A stretch of 64,000 bases of DNA from Gemmataceae bacterium (GCA_009692005.1 SHZZ01000002.1:1-64000), one strand, 5' to 3'. Counted from the first letter of the stretch, positions 1-8,937 are shown. Numbers and translations: made by a program. The notes: generated by a model not told the origin, from the letters alone.

Positions 1-447
1 TTTCCAAACGATTTTTCCGGAATTGGCATCCGCGCAAACGAGGATTCCCTGGCTCCCAAGTCCATAGACCAAGTTGCCATCGACGGTTGGAGTGGAATTC
101 GGCCCGGCGCTGAAGGAATTGCCGTTAAAATCAAAGGATGGCCCCAAAGGCGCGGTCCAAGCTGTTTTTCCTTTTGCATCCAACTTAAAGAGAAATTCCT
201 GGCCATCTTGCAGCCCAAGTAGAAAAACCTGATTGCCAACCACAGCCGGGCCGGAGTACCCTGCCCCGCAGGTTTTTGCCACCCAGGAGGCTTTCAATCC
301 ATCCTTGGGCCATACAGCCTTGAACCCTTTTTCCGAGGAAACCCCGGAGCGGTCTGCGCCACGAAAACCAGGCCAATCTCCAGCCATCAAGGTGGCGGAC
401 AGCATGAGTCCCGAAAGAAAGGTCAGGGAAATGTGCCGAGATTCCAT
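1..447 (-). CDS. PQQ-binding-like beta-propeller protein, exported (3' part outside window)
   Basis: An open frame runs from an ATG at 447 to the window edge (149 codons, no stop seen). The start follows GAGGAA with good spacing. Residues 1-20 form a signal peptide, and the mature protein begins GDWPGFRGADRSG. The repeated blade patterns AGYSGPAVVGNQVFLLG and STPTVDGNLVYGLG, with alternating Gly/Trp, are typical of PQQ-like/outer-membrane beta-propeller repeats (PF13360 type), so the protein probably lies in the periplasm. It is a paralogue of the gene ending at 487, 39 bases upstream in the same orientation, and the two probably form one transcript. Such propellers are very common in Planctomycetota and many lack a proven enzyme activity, so no substrate is assigned. 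Confidence 0.85.
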   Translation of the reverse strand, partial: MESRHISLTFLSGLMLSATLMAGDWPGFRGADRSGVSSEKGFKAVWPKDGLKASWVAKTCGAGYSGPAVVGNQVFLLGLQDGQEFLFKLDAKGKTAWTAPLGPSFDFNGNSFSAGPNSTPTVDGNLVYGLGSQGILVCADANSGKIVWK

Positions 448-486
448 TTTCAGTTCCTCGTGATTGTCCTGCCGGGGTTTCCAAGG

Positions 487-1758
487 TTACTTGGCGCTGA
501 CATCAAAACAGAATACCAAGTCAAGGTCCCGGAGGAATAGTTTCCCATTGCTGACCACCGGGTGGGTCCAGATTTTTCCTGACTTACGCGGGAGTTTGGT
601 CATTTCGGGCAGGGTTAACCGCCCTTTCTCCGTCCAGGCTTTTTGATTGGGCTCGACCAGCGTAACGGTTCCATCATTTTGACCATAGCAGTAAAGGCGG
701 TTCCCTGCGAAAGTAATCGAACCCGACTGAGTGAAATTATCACTTTCCCAAACTGCGTCCCCTGTTTCCAGGTTTTGGCAAATCCACTTGGCGCGCCCAT
801 TGGAATTACCCGTGCACCCATAAATCATGCCATCCAAAAGCACCACGCCGCCATGATGGTTTTGCATCACCTTCTTTTCATAGAGGACCTTGCTGGCCAG
901 GCGCCCGCTGGAGGATGTCAATTCCACCAAGGCGCATCCCGTGCCGTAATCCGAGGTGACATAGACTTTGTTGCCTGACACCACCGGGGTGGGAATAATG
1001 GCGATGCCATTCACGCCCACTTTTTCAGCAAAGAGTTTTTTCCCCGTGGCAGGGTCGACGCCAATCAGCCCGGCTGCCGACATTTGAATGTATATTTCCT
1101 GCTCCCCTATTTTCCCCTTCACCATGGAAGCGTAGGAGGCCTCGTCGGTGATTTCTGTCGACCGCCAGAGGACTTTTCCCGTTTTTTTGTCCAGCGCCGC
1201 CAGAGTGCCTTTTGGCCCGCCTGGACTGCAAACCACTTTGTCTCCATCAATGAGTGGAGATTCCGTGAACCCCCAGATTTTCATCACTTTGCCTTCCAGG
1301 TCTTTGGCCAGGCTAACTTTCCAGTTTTCCTTGCCATTGGCCGCATTCAGGCAAACTAAATCCCCTGATCCGCTGATGCCGTAAACCATGCCGCCATCTA
1401 CCGTGGGGGTGCCACGCGGGCCATCGCCCCAATTGTTGCCAAAAAGTTTGCCCAGGGGTGCGGCCCAAACTTGCTTCCCGCTTTCGATATCCAGAGCGAT
1501 CATGGCCTCGGCACCATTTTGCACTCCCATGATAAAGGCCCGGTTGCCCACCACTGCCGGGCCGGAATACCCAGCTCCAGTGTCGCGGTAGGTCCACAAA
1601 AGCTTTGGCTTAAATGATTCCCATGACTGTAAGAGGTTTTGTTCCGTGGAAATGTTGTTCCTGGCCTGCCCCTGCCATTGCGGCCAATCAGCGGCCAAGG
1701 AAATGGACACATAAAAATACAAAGCGCTAACCAGGACCAGAGCCAAGCATTTTCGCAT
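487..1758 (-). CDS. PQQ-binding-like beta-propeller repeat protein, exported
   Basis: This is a 423-residue protein. An upstream in-frame start at 1800 exists, but the ATG at 1758 is preferred: it follows GAGGAAA with 6-base spacing and opens directly on a signal peptide (MRKCLALVLVSALYFYVSIS, then LAADWPQW). The mature part has repeated propeller blades (YSGPAVVGNRAFIMG, GTPTVDGGMVYGISG, ESPLIDGDKVVCSPGG, THPVVSNGKLFLRD), matching the PQQ-like domain (PF13360 type). It is probably periplasmic, either a binding scaffold or a cofactor-free propeller. No catalytic residues can be assigned. A good promoter lies upstream (1842-1870), and the paralogue at 1-447 follows. Confidence 0.9.
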   Translation of the reverse strand: MRKCLALVLVSALYFYVSISLAADWPQWQGQARNNISTEQNLLQSWESFKPKLLWTYRDTGAGYSGPAVVGNRAFIMGVQNGAEAMIALDIESGKQVWAAPLGKLFGNNWGDGPRGTPTVDGGMVYGISGSGDLVCLNAANGKENWKVSLAKDLEGKVMKIWGFTESPLIDGDKVVCSPGGPKGTLAALDKKTGKVLWRSTEITDEASYASMVKGKIGEQEIYIQMSAAGLIGVDPATGKKLFAEKVGVNGIAIIPTPVVSGNKVYVTSDYGTGCALVELTSSSGRLASKVLYEKKVMQNHHGGVVLLDGMIYGCTGNSNGRAKWICQNLETGDAVWESDNFTQSGSITFAGNRLYCYGQNDGTVTLVEPNQKAWTEKGRLTLPEMTKLPRKSGKIWTHPVVSNGKLFLRDLDLVFCFDVSAK

Positions 1759-1841
1759 TTGGGATTTCCTCAATCCATGGAGGGATACTAAATGAAACAT
1801 TCACCAAGGAAAAATGTTTCGATTCGCCAACTTATCTTGAG

Positions 1842-1870
1842 AATATAATTAGAGGGAAAGAAATTGCCAA
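1842..1870 (-). promoter_or_regulatory. Candidate sigma70-type promoter for the beta-propeller pair
   Basis: Read on the minus strand: TTGGCA (1870-1865), a 17-base spacer, then TATATT (1847-1842). Each hexamer matches the consensus at five of six positions. Transcription would begin near 1835, about 75 bases before the ATG at 1758. This rests on sequence match only. Confidence 0.55.
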
Positions 1871-1915
1871 GAAGCGGGTGGTTTTTCCAAAAGGGAAGCT
1901 GCCCGGAAAGTGAAT

Positions 1916-3274
1916 TTATGCATTCACGGTTCCAGATGCTCGCCGAGTGTCTTTTTCCAGAAATGGTGCGCCGGCTATCCACAACAGTCCACTTAATAAT
2001 ACCATCCCCGAAACCGCATAGAAGCCAGCATCCAAATTCCCAATGTGCACTTCCTGCGCCATGCCATTTACCACTTGCATTTGCTTGACAGGAAAGGCAT
2101 CCGCAATTCCGCCGATGACCCAGGGGCTAATGGCATCCCCAAATGCATGAATCATGAAAATATTGATTGCGAAACTCACCGTCCGGAGTTTGGGGGGCGC
2201 CACATTGAGAAGAATGGCGTTGGTCGGCCCAGTGTTGAAAAACAAGCAAAAACAAGCCAGGAATATAAGGAACCAAGCCAGGGGAAACGGTGCATAAATC
2301 ACGGAAAGGAAAAGCGGAAAGCCAACCAGCATGGATATTCCTGAAACCAAAAAGTAGGAACCCGAATGGTATTTCTTGAAATAATCTCCGGCCATTCCCC
2401 CAAGTAGCGTGGCCAGCAATCCCGCGGAAACGATGATCAAGCCCATCCAGGTCCCAGCTTCTTTCTCAGTTCCTGCCTGGCGAAACACCGACACATAATA
2501 AGGGAACCAGTAGGCGATTCCGCCTATTGCAAAAGTGCTGGCAATCATTCCCAAACAATTAAAAATGTAGGAAGGCGTGCGGATTAAATAGCTAACCGGC
2601 ATCGACGGGGTGTCCGCTTTGACTTCATCTTTTTGGCCAACCTGCGGTTCTTTCATGAAAAAGCAAGCGAGACCCAGGAGCAATCCCGGGGGGATAACCC
2701 AATAAAAGGCATTTGGCCAACCGGCGATTCCGCCAAAGGTGTAACCCAAAGCGCTGCCCACCGGAATAGCCGCGTAAAAAATTGACATGATCCAGCCACG
2801 GGATTTTTCCGGGAAATGATCGGACAAAATGGTTGGGGCCGTGGGGCCATAGGCTGCTTCCCCGATTCCAACCATGCAGCGGGTCAGAACCAGGAATCCA
2901 TAGGAGCCAATCAATGCATAAACCCAGGGAACCTGGTTGCCAAAGGTTTTGGCGTTCCATTGGGCCATGGAACCAGAAACGCCACTTAAACCGCTGGCCA
3001 GTGACCAGAAGAGGATTGCAAAACCGATCATATGCCAGCGTTTGATTTTCAAGGCTAACCAGCCAAAAACCGGGGCAAAAACCATGAAACTGACCATGAA
3101 ACAGGTTGCCAGCAACCCAAGCCAGGTTTTTTTGCTACCAGCGGGAGCGTTTTGAAGCAGGTCGGATTCGATTCCGGCAATAGTGGAAGATAAAATGTAC
3201 CGGTCAATGTAGTTAAACAAGTTGATCGTCAAAAGGAGAACCAGAGCAGGAATGGCTTTGTCTGCAAATTTCAC
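1916..3274 (-). CDS. MFS transporter, spinster-like
   Basis: This is a 452-residue polytopic membrane protein with about twelve hydrophobic segments. The first segment carries NLFNYIDRYILSS, a signature of spinster-like/organic-anion MFS members. The loop after TM2 (FGWLALKIKRWHMIGF) and the TM4-5 region (GIGEAAYGPTAPTILSDHFP) also fit the major facilitator fold, and the latter is the GEA.(Y/F)..(A/P) motif common in this clade. The start is GTG at 3274 with GCAGGAG upstream. The substrate cannot be read from sequence; relatives carry sphingolipids, organic anions or sugars acids. The 157-base gap and the promoter at 1842-1870 argue that the downstream propeller genes are transcribed separately. 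Confidence 0.88.
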   Translation of the reverse strand: MKFADKAIPALVLLLTINLFNYIDRYILSSTIAGIESDLLQNAPAGSKKTWLGLLATCFMVSFMVFAPVFGWLALKIKRWHMIGFAILFWSLASGLSGVSGSMAQWNAKTFGNQVPWVYALIGSYGFLVLTRCMVGIGEAAYGPTAPTILSDHFPEKSRGWIMSIFYAAIPVGSALGYTFGGIAGWPNAFYWVIPPGLLLGLACFFMKEPQVGQKDEVKADTPSMPVSYLIRTPSYIFNCLGMIASTFAIGGIAYWFPYYVSVFRQAGTEKEAGTWMGLIIVSAGLLATLLGGMAGDYFKKYHSGSYFLVSGISMLVGFPLFLSVIYAPFPLAWFLIFLACFCLFFNTGPTNAILLNVAPPKLRTVSFAINIFMIHAFGDAISPWVIGGIADAFPVKQMQVVNGMAQEVHIGNLDAGFYAVSGMVLLSGLLWIAGAPFLEKDTRRASGTVNA

Positions 3275-3460
3275 TTTAAAGTAGTCTCCTGCCGGTAAAA
3301 TTCGCTTTACTAATTACCCCAAACTCCAAAACCCGGCCAGCCCTAACTCCCTTGGGCTACCTGGTTTATTTGGTCTTTTCCATCGCGGGTGTAATGGTCT
3401 GGCAGGGAATCCAGGGATACCCTATTTTTCTCTCCCGAACAATTGCCCTTGGGATTTCTC

Positions 3461-4729
3461 ATGCAAATTCCTTTATGCCTTTTTGAAGACCCTGCCGTAA
3501 TGGAATTTGGTCCCCTGGTCCAAACCAGACCATTTTTTAATCTATTGTGCGGGGCCTTTCCGTTAATTGAAAAAATCCAAAAGCGGTTGGCTTGCCCAGT
3601 TGCAGCCGCTTGGGTCCGGCCCGAATTAGAAAACCTGGTGGCCCGAGATTTTCCCTCCCTCCAAGTAAATCAAATTTCCTGGAAGGACCATCCACTTTGG
3701 TTACTGGTGAATTCTCGGTGGCTACCCCCGCGGTCTTGGGCGCCCCCGGTGCAGCCCCAAATCGGCCTACTTAAAGGCTCGGTAGTTTATCTGGTGGCCC
3801 AGCCTCAACAAATTTCCCATTTGGAAAACCCGTGTTTCCCTACTGGGATGAAATTTTCGGATAGTCTGCTGAAGGAGCAAGCTCCCGGGGAATTGCTGCA
3901 ATACCCCTGGGACCTGGTGGAGAAAAATGGCCTGGAAATCAGCGAAGATGCCAAAGAATTTGACCCTCCGCCAATGGCGCCGGGGAAATACCAAATTCAA
4001 GGAAACCCCCGCAACCTCCTTTTATTCCCTGGCGCCTCGGTGGAACCGTATGTGTTTTTTGATTGCACCTCAGGGCCCATAATTATTGAGCCTGGGGTGA
4101 AAATCAAAGCTTTTTCCCGTATTGATGGCCCTTGTTTTATTGGCCAGGGGACCCATTTAGATGGGTGCAAAATTAAAGGGGGCGCTTCCATTGGCAGGCA
4201 TTGCCGGGTGGGCGGGGAAATTGAGAATTCCATTCTGCATGGGTTTACCAACAAATATCATGAAGGTTTTTTGGGACACTCCGTGATTGGGGAATGGGTG
4301 AATTTCGGCGCAGGCACGAATAACAGCGATTTGCGAATCGACTATAAGCCGGTCAAAGTGCAAATGGAAACGGGGCTGGTGGATTCGGGGAAGTTGAAAG
4401 TCGGCTGTTTTTGCGGTGATCACACAAAAACCGCGATCGGAGTGCAAATCAATACCGGCTCCAATATCGGGGCCTTTTGCCAATTACTCCCCGGGGGTTT
4501 GCTGCCCAGGTTTATTCCTTCTTTTTCCATGGTCGATGGCCAAAACATCAGTCTTCGTCAAGATTTGCCGGGAATATTGCGTTCCGCGGCGATTGCCATG
4601 GGCCGGCGGGGTGTCGGTTGTGATGAAGCTCGGGTGGGGAATTATTCCCGGTTGTTTGACCAAGCGCTCAAGAACTGTGGAAAAAGTTCCCCTGCGGCCG
4701 GTTTTTTCTTGCGCCGCCAATCAGCTTGA
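3461..4729 (+). CDS. GlmU-like putative sugar nucleotidyltransferase
   Basis: This 422-residue protein begins MQIPLCLFEDPAV. The LFEDP start and the following FGPLVQTRPFFNLLCG are hallmarks of the NTP_transf_4/alternative GlmU-like family. The N-terminal half (about 1-150) would be the nucleotidyltransferase-like domain. Residues 200-340 contain hexapeptide left-handed beta-helix turns (VFFDCTSGPIIIEPGVKIKA, CKIKGGASIGRHCRVGGEIE, SVIGEWVNFGAGTNNSDLR), as in acyl/nucleotidyl transferases acting on sugar phosphates. The ATG at 3461 is preferred to the upstream TTG at 3443 because the family begins right before LFEDP. The gene diverges from the MFS gene. Its likely role is amino-sugar nucleotide synthesis for the envelope, but substrate and activity are inferred. 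Confidence 0.82.
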   Translation: MQIPLCLFEDPAVMEFGPLVQTRPFFNLLCGAFPLIEKIQKRLACPVAAAWVRPELENLVARDFPSLQVNQISWKDHPLWLLVNSRWLPPRSWAPPVQPQIGLLKGSVVYLVAQPQQISHLENPCFPTGMKFSDSLLKEQAPGELLQYPWDLVEKNGLEISEDAKEFDPPPMAPGKYQIQGNPRNLLLFPGASVEPYVFFDCTSGPIIIEPGVKIKAFSRIDGPCFIGQGTHLDGCKIKGGASIGRHCRVGGEIENSILHGFTNKYHEGFLGHSVIGEWVNFGAGTNNSDLRIDYKPVKVQMETGLVDSGKLKVGCFCGDHTKTAIGVQINTGSNIGAFCQLLPGGLLPRFIPSFSMVDGQNISLRQDLPGILRSAAIAMGRRGVGCDEARVGNYSRLFDQALKNCGKSSPAAGFFLRRQSA

Positions 4730-4790
4730 TTATTTAAGAAACCAGAAATGTGTTGGGTTTCCCGCCAAAAGCTCTTTTGTGGAGTGAACC

Positions 4791-6281
4791 ATGGAATTTT
4801 TTGACAGGCGACAAGCCCTGGCAGCCGGGGTAGTTTCCGCTGGCACCGCCGCGCATTCCCTGAATCGTGATGGAAAAAATCCCATCCAGGCGGAAAACCA
4901 GTTTCCAGGTACCAAGGATTGGCAACTGACTTACACCAAAACCGATCCCAAGGACAAATTCCGCTCACCCATTGTTGAAGGGTATTGCTCCAAGGCTAGC
5001 GTGTTTCCCGGGGAAACTATGCAGTTTTATGTCAGCACCAGGGAACCTTCTGATTGCAAAATACTTCTTTATCGGCTGGGGTATTACCAGGGGCATGGCG
5101 GAAGATACATGGCCTCCGTGGGGCCGTTTTCTTCGGGGCCGCAACCGGTTCCTCCAGTGGGGAAAGAACGCTTGAGGGAATGTTCTTGGAAAGAATCCGC
5201 CAAGCTGGAGATCCCTGCCACCTGGACCAGTGGAGTTTACTTGGGAAAGATTGTTTCATCCCAAACAAGATATCAAAGCTATGTTATTTTCTTGGTCAAG
5301 GATCGCAGAAAAGCCGATTTCCTTTTCCAGTGCAGCGACAATACCTGGCAAGCGTACAACCAGTGGCCCGACGGCTACTCGCTTTACACCAATGACAGGC
5401 CGGACAAAAAACCTTTGGTGTCCGGCGTCAAAGTCAGTTTCGATCGGCCCTACGGGAAATATGTGCAAATCATGGATAATCCCTTGTCCCAGGGATCGGG
5501 CGAATTCCTTTTGTGGGAATTTCCGTTAGCCTTTTGGATGGAACAACAGGGTTTTGATGCCACCTATTGTTCCAATGTGGATATTCACACTAGCCCGGAG
5601 AATTTAACCCGGGTGAAGGCTTTTCTTTCGGTGGGGCATGATGAATATTGGAGCCTGGAACAATTTAAGCATGTGAAAAACGCGGTTGCTTCCGGCTTGA
5701 ATGCCGTCTTTTTGTCAGGCAATACCTGCTGTTTCGTGACACCTTTTTCTCCCGCGACAGGCGGAGCGGCCAACCGAATCCTCACTCGGGCCGGGCGCTA
5801 TGGCGGGGTGCGCCCCAAGGAAGAAAGGCTCATGGCCGACTTGCATTTGGATGGCCCCAACGAGTCGACCCTGATCGGCGCGCAAACGGTTTCTCCCTTT
5901 AATGGCTCGGGCGATTGGATAGTTACCAAGGCCAGCCATTGGCTATTTGAAGGAACGGGAATGAAAAACGGAGACCGCATTCCTGGTCTTGTAGGGTGGG
6001 AGTTTCATGGTGAACCAGCGGCAATTCCGGGTTTGGAGATTGTCGCGGAGGGGCCAACCTGGACGGCATCCGAGGCCCCCTCGCATTACACGGCCACGAT
6101 TTACCCTGGACCCAAGGGGAATTGGGTTTTTAATGCTTCAACCATCTTTTGGGCTCAGGGATTGTCGCAACCTCCCGGCCATATGCCGCCCATTTCCCAC
6201 CATGGCAGGCCGCATGGGCCGGATGCCAGGGTCCAAAAGATCACTGCCAACCTGTTCCAGAAAATTCTCAAAAGCGGCTGA
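4791..6281 (+). CDS. N,N-dimethylformamidase beta-subunit-like protein, probably Tat-exported
   Basis: This is a 496-residue protein. The first residues, DRRQALAAGVVSAGTAAHS, resemble a planctomycete twin-arginine signal. The mature part resembles the large-subunit C-terminal domain of N,N-dimethylformamidase: VEGYCSKASVFPGE, ILLYRLGYYQGHGGR, QCSDNTWQAYNQWPDG, DFPLAFWMEQQG-like segments, LSVGHDEYWSLEQ, GNTCCF and WEFHG. In characterised DMFase the large subunit binds iron and works with a small subunit. No small-subunit gene is seen here, and the protein is predicted to be exported, so the substrate may well differ. It is followed after 77 bases by a Gfo/Idh/MocA gene, with a strong inverted repeat across its stop codon. 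The family call is fairly sure and the reaction is not. Confidence 0.78.
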   Translation: MEFFDRRQALAAGVVSAGTAAHSLNRDGKNPIQAENQFPGTKDWQLTYTKTDPKDKFRSPIVEGYCSKASVFPGETMQFYVSTREPSDCKILLYRLGYYQGHGGRYMASVGPFSSGPQPVPPVGKERLRECSWKESAKLEIPATWTSGVYLGKIVSSQTRYQSYVIFLVKDRRKADFLFQCSDNTWQAYNQWPDGYSLYTNDRPDKKPLVSGVKVSFDRPYGKYVQIMDNPLSQGSGEFLLWEFPLAFWMEQQGFDATYCSNVDIHTSPENLTRVKAFLSVGHDEYWSLEQFKHVKNAVASGLNAVFLSGNTCCFVTPFSPATGGAANRILTRAGRYGGVRPKEERLMADLHLDGPNESTLIGAQTVSPFNGSGDWIVTKASHWLFEGTGMKNGDRIPGLVGWEFHGEPAAIPGLEIVAEGPTWTASEAPSHYTATIYPGPKGNWVFNASTIFWAQGLSQPPGHMPPISHHGRPHGPDARVQKITANLFQKILKSG

Positions 6282-6302
6282 AGCAGGTTGCAACCTGTTC
6301 AG
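6278..6302. repeat. 25-base inverted repeat across a stop codon
   Basis: The arms are CTGAA-g-CAGGTTG and CAACCTG-TTCAG. The central 14 bases are a perfect palindrome, and the outer 5-base arms pair after a single bulged G. It includes the TGA of the upstream gene (6279-6281) and lies about 57 bases before the next start. It could be a dimeric-regulator site or an intercistronic mRNA hairpin. There is no strong T-run after it, so it is not a classic terminator. Confidence 0.6.
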
Positions 6303-6358
6303 TTTCTCCCGAAGATAATTGCCACAGAATCCGTAATCCCCTTTCCGAGGAAACCACC

Positions 6359-7555
6359 ATGGGAATCAACGCGCCATTAAACAGGAAACTTCGAATGGGT
6401 CTTGTAGGAGGCGGGCAAGGCGCCTTCATAGGAAAAGTGCATAGTATCGCTGGAATATTGGATAACCGAGCCGCTTTGACTGCGGGGGCGCTTTCCTCCA
6501 ACCCTGTTCGCGCCAAGGAGTCCGCGCCGGATTACGATATTCCCACTGAACGGGCTTATGGCTCCCACAAGGAAATGATAACCATCGAGTTGGCGCTCCC
6601 TGCTGAAAAACGGATTGATTTTGTTTCCATCGCCACTCCCAACCATACCCACTTTGAAATTGCTCGGGATTTCGCTCAGGCGGGATTCAATGTCATCTGC
6701 GATAAACCGATGACCTTTAACCTGGAGCAGGCGGAAGAGTTGGTTCGCGTGGTGGAAAAATCAAAGGTGGTTTTCGCCTTGACTCACAATTACACCGGCT
6801 ACCCTCTGGTAAGAAAAGCACGGGAGATGATTGCCGCTGGTGAACTGGGAGAAATCAACGCCATCCGCACCTTTTACATTCAAGGCTGGCTTAGAACCCG
6901 GTTGGAAGATTCCGGGCAGAAACAGGCTGGTTGGCGGACCGACCCGACCAAATCCGGGGCGGCCGGTTGCTTTGGCGACATCGCTACCCATGCCTACAAT
7001 CTGGCACGCTATATCACTGGGTTGATTCCCTCGCAGATTTCCTGCCATTTGAAATCCTTTGAAGCGGGTCGGGCTTTGGACGATTATGGCACCGCGGTCA
7101 TTCGTTTTGAAAATGGGGCTTTGGGAACCGTCACCGCTTCGCAAATTTCCCATGGCAGGGAAAATGACATTTGGATTGAGGTTGATGGCACCAAGGCTTC
7201 CCTGGAATGGCATCAGGAGGAACCGAACAAAATGTGGGTAAAAACGAATGGGGAAGCGCACCGCCTGTTCACGCGTGACCCCAACGCCGGGTTTATGGGA
7301 AGTGCCGGGAAAGGCGCCTGCCGGATTCCCAGCGGCCACCCGGAAGGCTTCTTGGAAGCCTTTGCCAATGTTTACACGGCGAGTTACGAGGACATTATCC
7401 GAAGGCAAATAGGGCAAGAATATGGCGGAAAAAACACGGTTTACCCCAATGTTTACGATGGAGTGGACGGCATGAACTTCATCACCCGCTGCGTCTCAAG
7501 TTCGCATGAAAACGGGGCCTGGGTGAAATTGCAACACCCTTTTTGCCGGAAATAG
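6359..7555 (+). CDS. Gfo/Idh/MocA family oxidoreductase
   Basis: This is a 398-residue NAD(P)-dependent oxidoreductase. The ATG at 6359 follows CCGAGGAAA with good spacing; the frame is open further upstream, but only across the end of the preceding gene. The N-terminal Rossmann fold carries [14 protein letters not shown], followed by [13 protein letters not shown] and [16 protein letters not shown], the family's (E/D)KP substrate and nicotinamide site. The C-terminal half has [14 protein letters not shown] and the [15 protein letters not shown] stretch that holds the catalytic Asp/His pair. The family oxidises or reduces sugars, inositols and related polyols. The upstream exported DMFase-like gene suggests a shared catabolic theme, but no specific substrate can be named. 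Confidence 0.9.
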   Translation: MGINAPLNRKLRMGLVGGGQGAFIGKVHSIAGILDNRAALTAGALSSNPVRAKESAPDYDIPTERAYGSHKEMITIELALPAEKRIDFVSIATPNHTHFEIARDFAQAGFNVICDKPMTFNLEQAEELVRVVEKSKVVFALTHNYTGYPLVRKAREMIAAGELGEINAIRTFYIQGWLRTRLEDSGQKQAGWRTDPTKSGAAGCFGDIATHAYNLARYITGLIPSQISCHLKSFEAGRALDDYGTAVIRFENGALGTVTASQISHGRENDIWIEVDGTKASLEWHQEEPNKMWVKTNGEAHRLFTRDPNAGFMGSAGKGACRIPSGHPEGFLEAFANVYTASYEDIIRRQIGQEYGGKNTVYPNVYDGVDGMNFITRCVSSSHENGAWVKLQHPFCRK

Positions 7556-7613
7556 GAGTGTTGCCAAAGGGCGCTTCGCATTCTGGCAATATAAAGTTAG
7601 GTGGAAGGCGGAA

Positions 7614-7642
7614 TTGAAATTGGCCTTTTTCTGCAATATGAT
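7614..7642 (+). promoter_or_regulatory. Candidate sigma70-type promoter of the hpf-pts operon
   Basis: TTGAAA (7614-7619), a 17-base spacer, then TATGAT (7637-7642); each hexamer is close to consensus. The predicted start of transcription near 7649 leaves an 80-base leader before hpf. Sequence match only. Confidence 0.55.
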
Positions 7643-7729
7643 TGCATTGCCTGATTTGGCGGGCGGTATTGGGCATTTCCCCTTAAACCCCAGCCCGGGT
7701 TAGGTCTTTAAATAGTTGGGAGGTTGCTC

Positions 7730-8056
7730 GTGCAAATCAAGATTGCCACGCGGCATGGACATCTCGCAGAGGAAACGCAAAATAAGATCAGAGAGAAAGC
7801 GGAAAAACTCCTTCATTACTTTGAACGAATCACCATGATTGAAATCACGGTCGATTTGCAAAAGGAAATCAAGGTGGTGGAATTGCTTGTTAACACGGAA
7901 CATAAACATGATTTTGTCGGGAAAGAGGAGCATGCGGATTTGTTTTCCGCTTTGGATATTGCCTTGGCCAAGTTGGAAGGCCAAATCCGCAAATATAAGG
8001 AAAAAATCCAAAACCACCGTCGCACCCCCCCCATGGGTGACCTGCCACCCGAGTAA
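7730..8056 (+). CDS. hpf: Ribosome hibernation-promoting factor, short form
   Basis: This 108-residue protein begins MQIKIATRHGHLAEETQNKI, the beta-alpha start of the HPF/RaiA (sigma-54 modulation) family. It continues with KAEKLLHYFERITMIEITVD, a segment typical of the fold, and EEHADLFSALDIALAKLEGQ. Its length matches short HPF, with no long-form C-terminal dimerisation domain. It binds the 30S decoding region and stabilises idle ribosomes during starvation. GTG at 7730 is chosen because GGGAGG lies 6 bases upstream; the TTG at 7724 overlaps that spacing. It is the first gene of a run with EIIA, HPr and EI, an arrangement reminiscent of the hpf-ptsN neighbourhoods of other bacteria. Confidence 0.92.
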   Translation: MQIKIATRHGHLAEETQNKIREKAEKLLHYFERITMIEITVDLQKEIKVVELLVNTEHKHDFVGKEEHADLFSALDIALAKLEGQIRKYKEKIQNHRRTPPMGDLPPE

Positions 8057-8095
8057 AACGCAATCCGTTCCTTTCGAAAGTGCTGGTGAAGCGGA

Positions 8096-8551
8096 ATGAG
8101 GATGTCCGATTTTATATTTCGGGAAGCGATTATCCCCGAATTGAAGTCCAAGGATAAGGAAGGGGTAGTCCGGGAGTTGGTCGAAAGTCTTTCCCGGGCC
8201 GGCTGCTTCAAAGAATCAGAAACCGAAGATATTATCCGTGCGGTTCTTAAAAGAGAATTGCTGGGTTCGACCGGCATTTGGCCAGGCATTGCCATTCCCC
8301 ATTCCAAGCATCCCGGGGTGGGCAAATTGGTTGGCACCATGGGGATTTCCTCCAAGGGTGTGGATTTTGGCAGCCGCGACGGAACTCCCGCTTTTGTTTT
8401 TATTTTGATTATTTCCCCTGTGGATCAACCGGTGGTTCACTTGCGAGCGCTGGAAGCCGTTTCTCGGGTATTAAAAGAGCCGGCCTATGTGCAAAACTTA
8501 AAAAGCGCGGGCACAGGACCTGCCTTATTTGAACTTTTGGGCAAGGGGTAA
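8096..8551 (+). CDS. PTS EIIA domain protein (PtsN-like)
   Basis: This is a 151-residue single-domain EIIA of the fructose/nitrogen-PTS type. The phosphorylatable histidine is His69 in GIAIPHSKHPGV, the conserved AIPH motif. FVFILIISPVDQPVVHLRALEAV matches the later conserved strand and helix. It would accept phosphate from HPr (8610) and, with no EIIB/EIIC nearby, is more likely regulatory than a sugar transporter part. An alternative ATG lies at 8102. It sits 39 bases after hpf and just ahead of HPr. The clear PtsN-like context supports a role like PTS-Ntr, but the regulated target is unknown. Confidence 0.9.
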   Translation: MRMSDFIFREAIIPELKSKDKEGVVRELVESLSRAGCFKESETEDIIRAVLKRELLGSTGIWPGIAIPHSKHPGVGKLVGTMGISSKGVDFGSRDGTPAFVFILIISPVDQPVVHLRALEAVSRVLKEPAYVQNLKSAGTGPALFELLGKG

Positions 8552-8609
8552 TGAGTTTTTTCTTCGGGAATGGCTGTTATTTAGTGGAGAAGGCATAGGG
8601 GGATTTCTG

Positions 8610-8894
8610 GTGGCGACTGAAGGCGGCAATACTTTGCAAAGAGTGGTTTCGATTGTGAACCCAAATGGTTTTCACATGAGGCCAAAATCTGCCTTTACGG
8701 AGGCCGCGGCCAAGTACGACGCCGAGGTGAGGGTGATTTGGAATGGGGCAGCTTATAATGGCAAAAGCATCATGGAATTGATGTTGGTTGCCGCCCCGGA
8801 AGGCAGCGAGATCATTATCGAAGCCCAAGGGCCGGATGCCCAGGATGCGATTAATCACCTGGAGAAAATCCTTCAGCAAGTGGAAGCTGCCTGA
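8610..8894 (+). CDS. ptsH: PTS phosphocarrier HPr
   Basis: This is a 94-residue HPr. The active-site histidine is His22 in NPNGFHMRPKSAF (GLHARP in most homologues). The serine corresponding to Ser46 is Ser53 in NGKSIMELM, and the spacing of 31 between the two residues equals that in E. coli. GTG at 8610 follows AGGGGGA with 6-base spacing; an upstream TTG/ATG extension would add unrelated residues. HPr carries phosphate from EI (8938) to EIIA (8096). No hprK is seen in this window, so serine phosphorylation cannot be confirmed. The FHMRP variant keeps His and Arg and should be functional. Confidence 0.92.
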   Translation: MATEGGNTLQRVVSIVNPNGFHMRPKSAFTEAAAKYDAEVRVIWNGAAYNGKSIMELMLVAAPEGSEIIIEAQGPDAQDAINHLEKILQQVEAA

Positions 8895-8937
8895 AGATTG
8901 TCATTCAACCGCAAGCAAATGGGAATCATTTTTCCTG

